From Typhlomys cinereus (Eukaryota; Chordata; Mammalia; Rodentia; Platacanthomyidae): 64,000 bases of DNA. The notes beneath the pieces were generated by a model. It was not told where the DNA came from. It saw only the letters and a list, made by a program, of their open reading frames with translations, and made no database searches. The first letter of the stretch is position 1. Each line of letters opens with the position of its first letter. The stretch spans positions 124,001-188,000 of the forward strand of contig JALPQD010000304.1 of NCBI GenBank assembly GCA_023101885.1. Reading direction: 5' to 3'. Of this stretch, positions 59,280-64,000 are shown piece by piece. The translations under genes were made by a program, and so were the position numbers.

Positions 59280-59650
59280 GCCTTCTGAACCCAGTAATCC
59301 AAACACTGATTTAAGTGTAAAGGGCCTTTGTAGATATAATTAAGGTCCCAAGTCAGTTGTCCTTAAGATTGGAAATTACCTAGTGGGCCTAACCTAATGA
59401 CACGAGTCTCTAGATGGGAACTTAGAACACAGAAACAGACAAGTGCGAAAGATGAGTGGATGAATTGGAGGGTCCAGGAGACAAAACTGGTCCTGCCCAA
59501 CACCAGCAAGAAGATGAGAGTTTCCAACTTACAAGCATAGTAACGAGCTCTTTCAACAATTCTGTGGGTGTACAGAGGATCTGACACACCACACCTGGAC
59601 CTCTTTAAACCATGAATGAATACAAGGCAACCACTTTAAACTACTACATA
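59280..59650 (+). repeat. Ancient interspersed repeat, diverged
   Basis: GGGCCTTTGTAGATATAATT AAGGTCC, GATTGGAAATTACCTAGTGG GCCTAACC and the later CTTACAAGCATAGTAACGAG follow a mammal-wide repeat seen in many genomes; name not certain. Confidence 0.4.
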
Positions 59651-60499
59651 AATGTGCAGCCATCATTAAGTAACAGTAAAATACTTATCCCACAGTCTGA
59701 ATTCCACCAGGATATCTCTCTTCAGCTTGAATCCTTTCCCAGCCCTGTCAGACATCCCACAAGAATGGATTCCCCTTGGCCGTCTTCCATTCCTAGCCTG
59801 AATGCCCCACACGTACGCAGCTTGCCTACCATTTCCTATCAGTCTTTCTCCCACACGCACATCATTAGCACCACAAACACCACTCACCACCACACAGCAC
59901 CCTGAATGACTGCCCAGTCAGGAGCACGGAGTCAAGGCAACAGTCTAATGGACCTGCTGCAATTGTCTCCTGTCCAGGACTACTCGGCAGGACCATCCAA
60001 GGGGAAAATGGAATCTCATTTGTTCTGCTAAACCTCACGCCAACCACAAACAGCCAGTCCACTCTGCTGCCTGTACCTTGAGCTCTGTTCTGCCTCCCCA
60101 GCTCTCTAGAATCACAGTTCACCTCACCCCTCTGCAACTGAAGATACCTCTTTCTAACTGGAAACAAGCTGAGTTCCAGTCCATGACCAAGGCCTGCCAT
60201 TCCTCCTGTCTGTCCCAAGTCCCTTGTTTCCCCTACCCATCCTTTCCCTGACATCCACAGCCAATCACTGTTTTCTCTTCTGCCCATTTTTCCATCTGTA
60301 TTTCCTACATTTGCAAGATGGTACCTCCCACAATCATGGGCTTCTCTAAATCTGACATAGCCAGAACTTTCTCTGAGGTGATAGGGATGAGAGGCATAAA
60401 GATCGAGGACCTACAACCAACAAGCCAAAAATGAGATGAAGACAGAACTTCTGCATAGAAGGACCAGCAGCTTCCTATGTACACATCCACGCTGTGCTG

Positions 60500-60890
60500 T
60501 TAGACACAGGTGTCGACTTGACAACTGAAGACTGAGCTCTGGACACAGCTATGAAGAATTAGTAATAAAGGCAAGCCTGCAGCAAATTATCTAATTGATG
60601 TGGGAAGACCCAGCCCATAGCGGATGGAGCTATTCCCCTGGGCAGGTGGATAAGATGCAGACAGTTGGTTCAGTACTTTGGCATATTCCAATATACTTTG
60701 ACAGACTTGCAGCCTGGTGGGTGAGGAGGTTTACCTTCTGCTCTTTGTGTGAATATGGTATGGCCAGTTCTCTCAGCAACTGATGTTGGTATGAACCCTC
60801 CTACCAAGATGGACTATGAATTATAAGCATAATCATAAACAAAGAACAAAACCCTTTGCTCCCCCAAATGTTTTTTCAGAAACATTTCAA
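60500..60890 (+). mobile_element. Old interspersed repeat, CAACTTGACA family
   Basis: GGTGTCGACTTGACAACTGA, CAAATTATCTAATTGATGTG, CCCAGCCCATAGCGGATGGA and AACCCTTTGCTCCC. Confidence 0.6.
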
Positions 60891-60987
60891 GAAACATGAT
60901 AAATGCATTTATCAGAAACATGAAGAGAAACTGCAATATGCACTATACATACAACAACCCTATAAGGTAATAGTTCTGGTGGAAACA

Positions 60988-61216
60988 CTAGTTTAGACAG
61001 GATTTGAGATAGACTCCAGATTTGCCTCAAACTCTCTATGTAGCCAGAGATGACTTAAACTCCTGATCCTCCTGCCTCTATCTACCAGACACTAGAATTA
61101 TAACTATGAACTTGCCTACCACCTAGCTCTCCAACCTCCCCAATGCTGGGGTTAGAACCCAGGCCTGATGCATGGTAGACAAGCATTCTATCACCCAGGT
61201 ACATCCCTAACCTCTG
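60988..61216 (-). mobile_element. B4-type SINE, minus strand
   Basis: GCCTCAAACTCTCTATGTAG, TCCTGATCCTCCTGCCTCTA, then CAATGCTGGGGTTAGAACCC and AGACAAGCATTCTATCACCC. Confidence 0.7.
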
Positions 61217-61939
61217 AGCATTTCTGCTACTCCCCTTTCATCAAAAAGTAAATCAAGGACCAGGGAAGTTACATACATCTTCTTGGAACTCATAGCAAGC
61301 AAGCGGCAGAACCTGAGATACCAGCTCAGGTAGTCAGTCAGCCTTAATCATAAAGCAAGAGAGGATCTGGGAAGGTTTTTGAACAAATGGGTAGAGAAAG
61401 GGAAGGGTAATTAAATTGATGTCTGACTGGACTTAGGCGATAAACAGAAATTAAAGAAAATCATTCTAAAGTTTAGAATTTAGGTGGTAGAGTCATCTTA
61501 ATTTTAGTAACAGAAATTTATTAGGTTATACTTGGAACTTAAATGCACCTCCTTGTAGTTGCACATTTGACTGAATCAGACTTTCAGTTCTGCTGGGATA
61601 GAAGCTGCAGCTTTGCTTTCTCCAAAAAGCAACCAAGACAAAATGTGTTTTTTTCAGGGACAGAAGAGAATTAGAAGGACGTTATCAGAATCCTGGGATT
61701 CTCCCTTCCCTGTGGAAAGTTTAGGAAGTTTCCTTAGACTGGAGTGAGCATTTTGGCAGCAAACTGGTCATCCCACCCTCTAGGATTCTTTCTCCCTGAC
61801 TGTTTTATATGGCTTTGAAATGATTTCAAACACTTACATAGTGCTGTAGTTTAGACTTTTGACTTTTCTCCAAAGATCCATGTGTTAAAGTCCTGGTCCC
61901 CAATGTAACAGTATAGGGTGATGGTGGAACGTCTCTTTA

Positions 61940-62120
61940 TTTTTTTTAACATTATTTATCTTGTGTGGGGAGGGGCACACATAACATGCGTGTATGTGGA
62001 GTTTGAGGACAACTTGAAACAGTCAGTCGTTATCTCCTTATACCATGTGAGCTCCAGGACTGAACTCAGGTGGTCAGGCTTGGCACTGGGGCCTTTCCTT
62101 AAACATCTCTCTGGCCCTGG
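61940..62120 (-). mobile_element. B3-like SINE, minus strand
   Basis: GTGTATGTGGAGTTTGAGGA CAACTTG, TCCAGGACTGAACTCAGGTG, TAAACATCTCTCTGGCCC. Confidence 0.65.
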
Positions 62121-62194
62121 TAGCGAGAAGGCATGTCCTGCTTCCTATTCCCCTTTGTTTCTGGCCCAGGATATATGCAGTTTCATCATGCATT

Positions 62195-62672
62195 TCCACT
62201 GTCTTAGTTTCTCTTCCTGGCACTGTAATGAAATACCCCAATAAAAGCAACTTAAAGAAGTTTATTCAAATCATACTTCCATGCTTCAGTCACATTACAT
62301 CCCCAGTCAAGATCAGAGAGCAGTGAATTAATTACTGCTTACCAGCTCTCAACCCCCATTCTTACTGAAGTGTGAAATTCCCCTGCCCAGGGAATGGTCC
62401 AACCATTATAAGGGTCTTTACACATTGATTAAAGCAATCAAGACAACCTTTCCCAGGCATATCAAGCTGCCTCTTTCCCTAGATTGTGTAAATTTGGTGA
62501 CTAAGACTATAACAGCTCACTCCAGTGTGCTGTCTCACCATACCCCCAAAGCAATGGTGCCATCCAGTCATGGACTGGATCTTCTAAAAATGCTGGGACA
62601 AAATAAACCTTTTGTTTGCATTTGCTAATTATCTCTGATATGTTGTTACAGTCATAGAAAGTTGACTAACAT
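62195..62672. mobile_element. Old interspersed repeat with opposed ends
   Basis: The left end, CTGTCTTAGTTTCTCTTCCT with AGTTTATTC, looks like the reverse end of the CAACTTGACA-type family. The right end, AAAATAAACCTTTTGTTTGC with AGTTGACTAAC, looks like the forward end. Either two copies head to head or an element with related ends. Confidence 0.45.
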
Positions 62673-63042
62673 ATATAGTTTGCAATGTGCTATGGTAGAA
62701 ACACAAGTAACATTGCTGGTCAATAGATATATGTCATGAATCTTCACTTTGTCTGGCCTCCCTGTGCAATATCTTCATCTCATAAAAACTAAATAATAAT
62801 CTATTACATCAAATGTCATCTGCAAAGCATGTAGCATGACTCTTGGAGCACTGAGAGGACCTGGACCCGTTAGTGACATTGGGTCAAGCCCGGTACCAGG
62901 AAATTCGGGAGAGGAGGACTTACAGAATGTGCGGCTAGACCAGGTTGTAGCACAGCAGACGTTAGCTTTACCTGCAGACAGAGCTGCTCCAGGGAGTCCA
63001 GGAAAGACACCAAACCCAAAAGGATCGAGACCATAGGGAAGG

Positions 63043-63142
63043 ATATTTATTTATTTACTTACTTATTTCTGCAGCGCTGAGCCCTGGACAGGCTTGCTAA
63101 GCACACACTCTACTGCTGAGCTGAGACCTCTGCCCCAAGAAA
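63043..63142 (-). mobile_element. ID-type SINE, minus strand
   Basis: T-rich ATTTATTTATTTACTTACTT, then CAGCGCTGAGCCCTGGACAG and TCTACTGCTGAGCTGAGACC. Confidence 0.6.
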
Positions 63143-63245
63143 AGGTATTTAAAGCCAGAAACAGGAATATTGGGAGGTGTAGGAATGGGGAGCAATGGGG
63201 GAGTGGAGCGAGGTTTGCAGAGCCTTGAAGGCCAGTGCTTTCAAT

Positions 63246-63273
63246 AGTAATAATAATAATAATAATAATAATA
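63246..63273. repeat. (TAA)n microsatellite
   Basis: About nine TAA units. Confidence 0.9.
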
Positions 63274-63964
63274 CTGAGTTGGGTTAGGGAAATCTTTATC
63301 CTGAGATCATAATTCAAGGACAGACTCCCTGGAGAAAACTGGCAAGAAACACAGGAGTTTGGTGGGGGGAAAAAACAAAACAAAACAAAGACCCAATTAT
63401 CAAAACTGGGATAAAAAACAGGAGCAAGGTCAGAGCTGGGTGGCAAGATCAGCGCAGGAGGAACAGCTGCCACAAGGAGCTGAGTCACTGTGACTGGCTG
63501 CTGAGTCAGCAGAAGACTGGCCTTCTGATTGGTCCCCAGTCAGAGCCCCGGCTGTGAGCAGGAGACACAGTAAAGCAACAATCTAAGCTTGTCATTGAAA
63601 GGACAAAGAACCTCACAGTTAAGAGCTTTCCAGCCAATAATTGAAGCCAAAAAATCTTTACGCCGTTCTTAGAGACTAATACCAAAGTTCTCCTAACAAA
63701 CTTATCACGTTTATCTGGCGAACATTCAAAATACAGCTCTAGTCAACCTCAGAAAATCAGAGTCTTTATGGGTGGGATAAATCAATTGGACCAGGTGAAC
63801 GGGATGCAAACTGCAACTGGAACTTAAGAGTGGAGAATGTAAACTTCAGAAGGACGCCCTTCCTCACCTGGAATCTGCCTTAATTGGATGACCCGTCTTC
63901 CGGCTCTCTAGAAAGTAACTGAATGTTAATAGTACATGAGTCTCCTGCTGAGGCAGGATCAGGT

Positions 63965-63966
<2 letters not shown>

Positions 63967-64000
<34 letters not shown>
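63967..64000. repeat. (GT)n microsatellite at window edge
   Basis: At least 17 GT units, continuing beyond the window. Confidence 0.9.

Larger units (their letters stand above)
47500..64000. other. Intergenic DNA upstream of Armh4
   Basis: In human the next gene upstream is ACTR10, divergently oriented and about 50 kb away, so its absence here is expected. Nothing recognised at 47500-48770, 48930-49940, 51250-52150, 52860-54085, 54300-57000, 57650-59120, 59660-60490, 61220-61850 and 63150-63960 beyond unique-looking DNA and low-complexity runs. Confidence 0.65.

Overview
This window is vertebrate nuclear DNA from a rodent. It is intron- and repeat-rich, with one CpG island, tRNA- and 7SL-derived SINEs of the B1, B2/B3, B4 and ID types, and L1 3' ends. 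Neither the L1 3' UTR nor the body of the commonest SINE is the mouse or rat form I know. I therefore place it in the Myodonta broadly (mouse-like rodents or jerboa relatives) and cannot name the species.

The only protein-coding gene I can support is Armh4 (human ARMH4/C14orf37, also reported as UT2), on the minus strand and running from about 47.2 kb down past position 1. Four coding exons are present: 33611-34934 (within exon 33611-34994), 27874-28128, 25517-25708 and 532-789. Every junction is GT/AG and every intron is phase 1. Joined, they encode about 676 residues: a signal peptide, a long Ser/Thr/Glu/Pro-rich ectodomain, an acidic Glu/Asp run and a conserved juxtamembrane stretch. The exon(s) for the transmembrane helix and cytoplasmic tail lie off the left edge. 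The promoter is best placed in the CpG island at 46.6-47.5 kb, with a candidate non-coding first exon ending at 47075.

Layout: 1-0.8 kb, Armh4 exon 5 (my numbering); 0.8-25.5 kb, a large intron full of repeats, including a solo LTR at 4.2-4.9 kb and the longest L1 piece at 9.0-10.45 kb; 25.5-28.1 kb, exons 4 and 3; 28.1-33.6 kb, intron with a tandem SINE pair; 33.6-35.0 kb, the large first coding exon; 35-47 kb, first intron; 46.6-47.5 kb, CpG island; 47.5-64 kb, upstream intergenic DNA with repeats only.

The most informative non-genic content is the retroposition record. Six L1 3' ends share one family-specific 3' UTR, and five of them have clear target-site duplications. A tRNA-headed SINE has an older and a younger subfamily. 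There are several nested insertions, a probable ERVK-type solo LTR with a 6-bp duplication, and a tRNA-head-only SINE copy. I found no bacterial-type system, CRISPR array or functional RNA gene.
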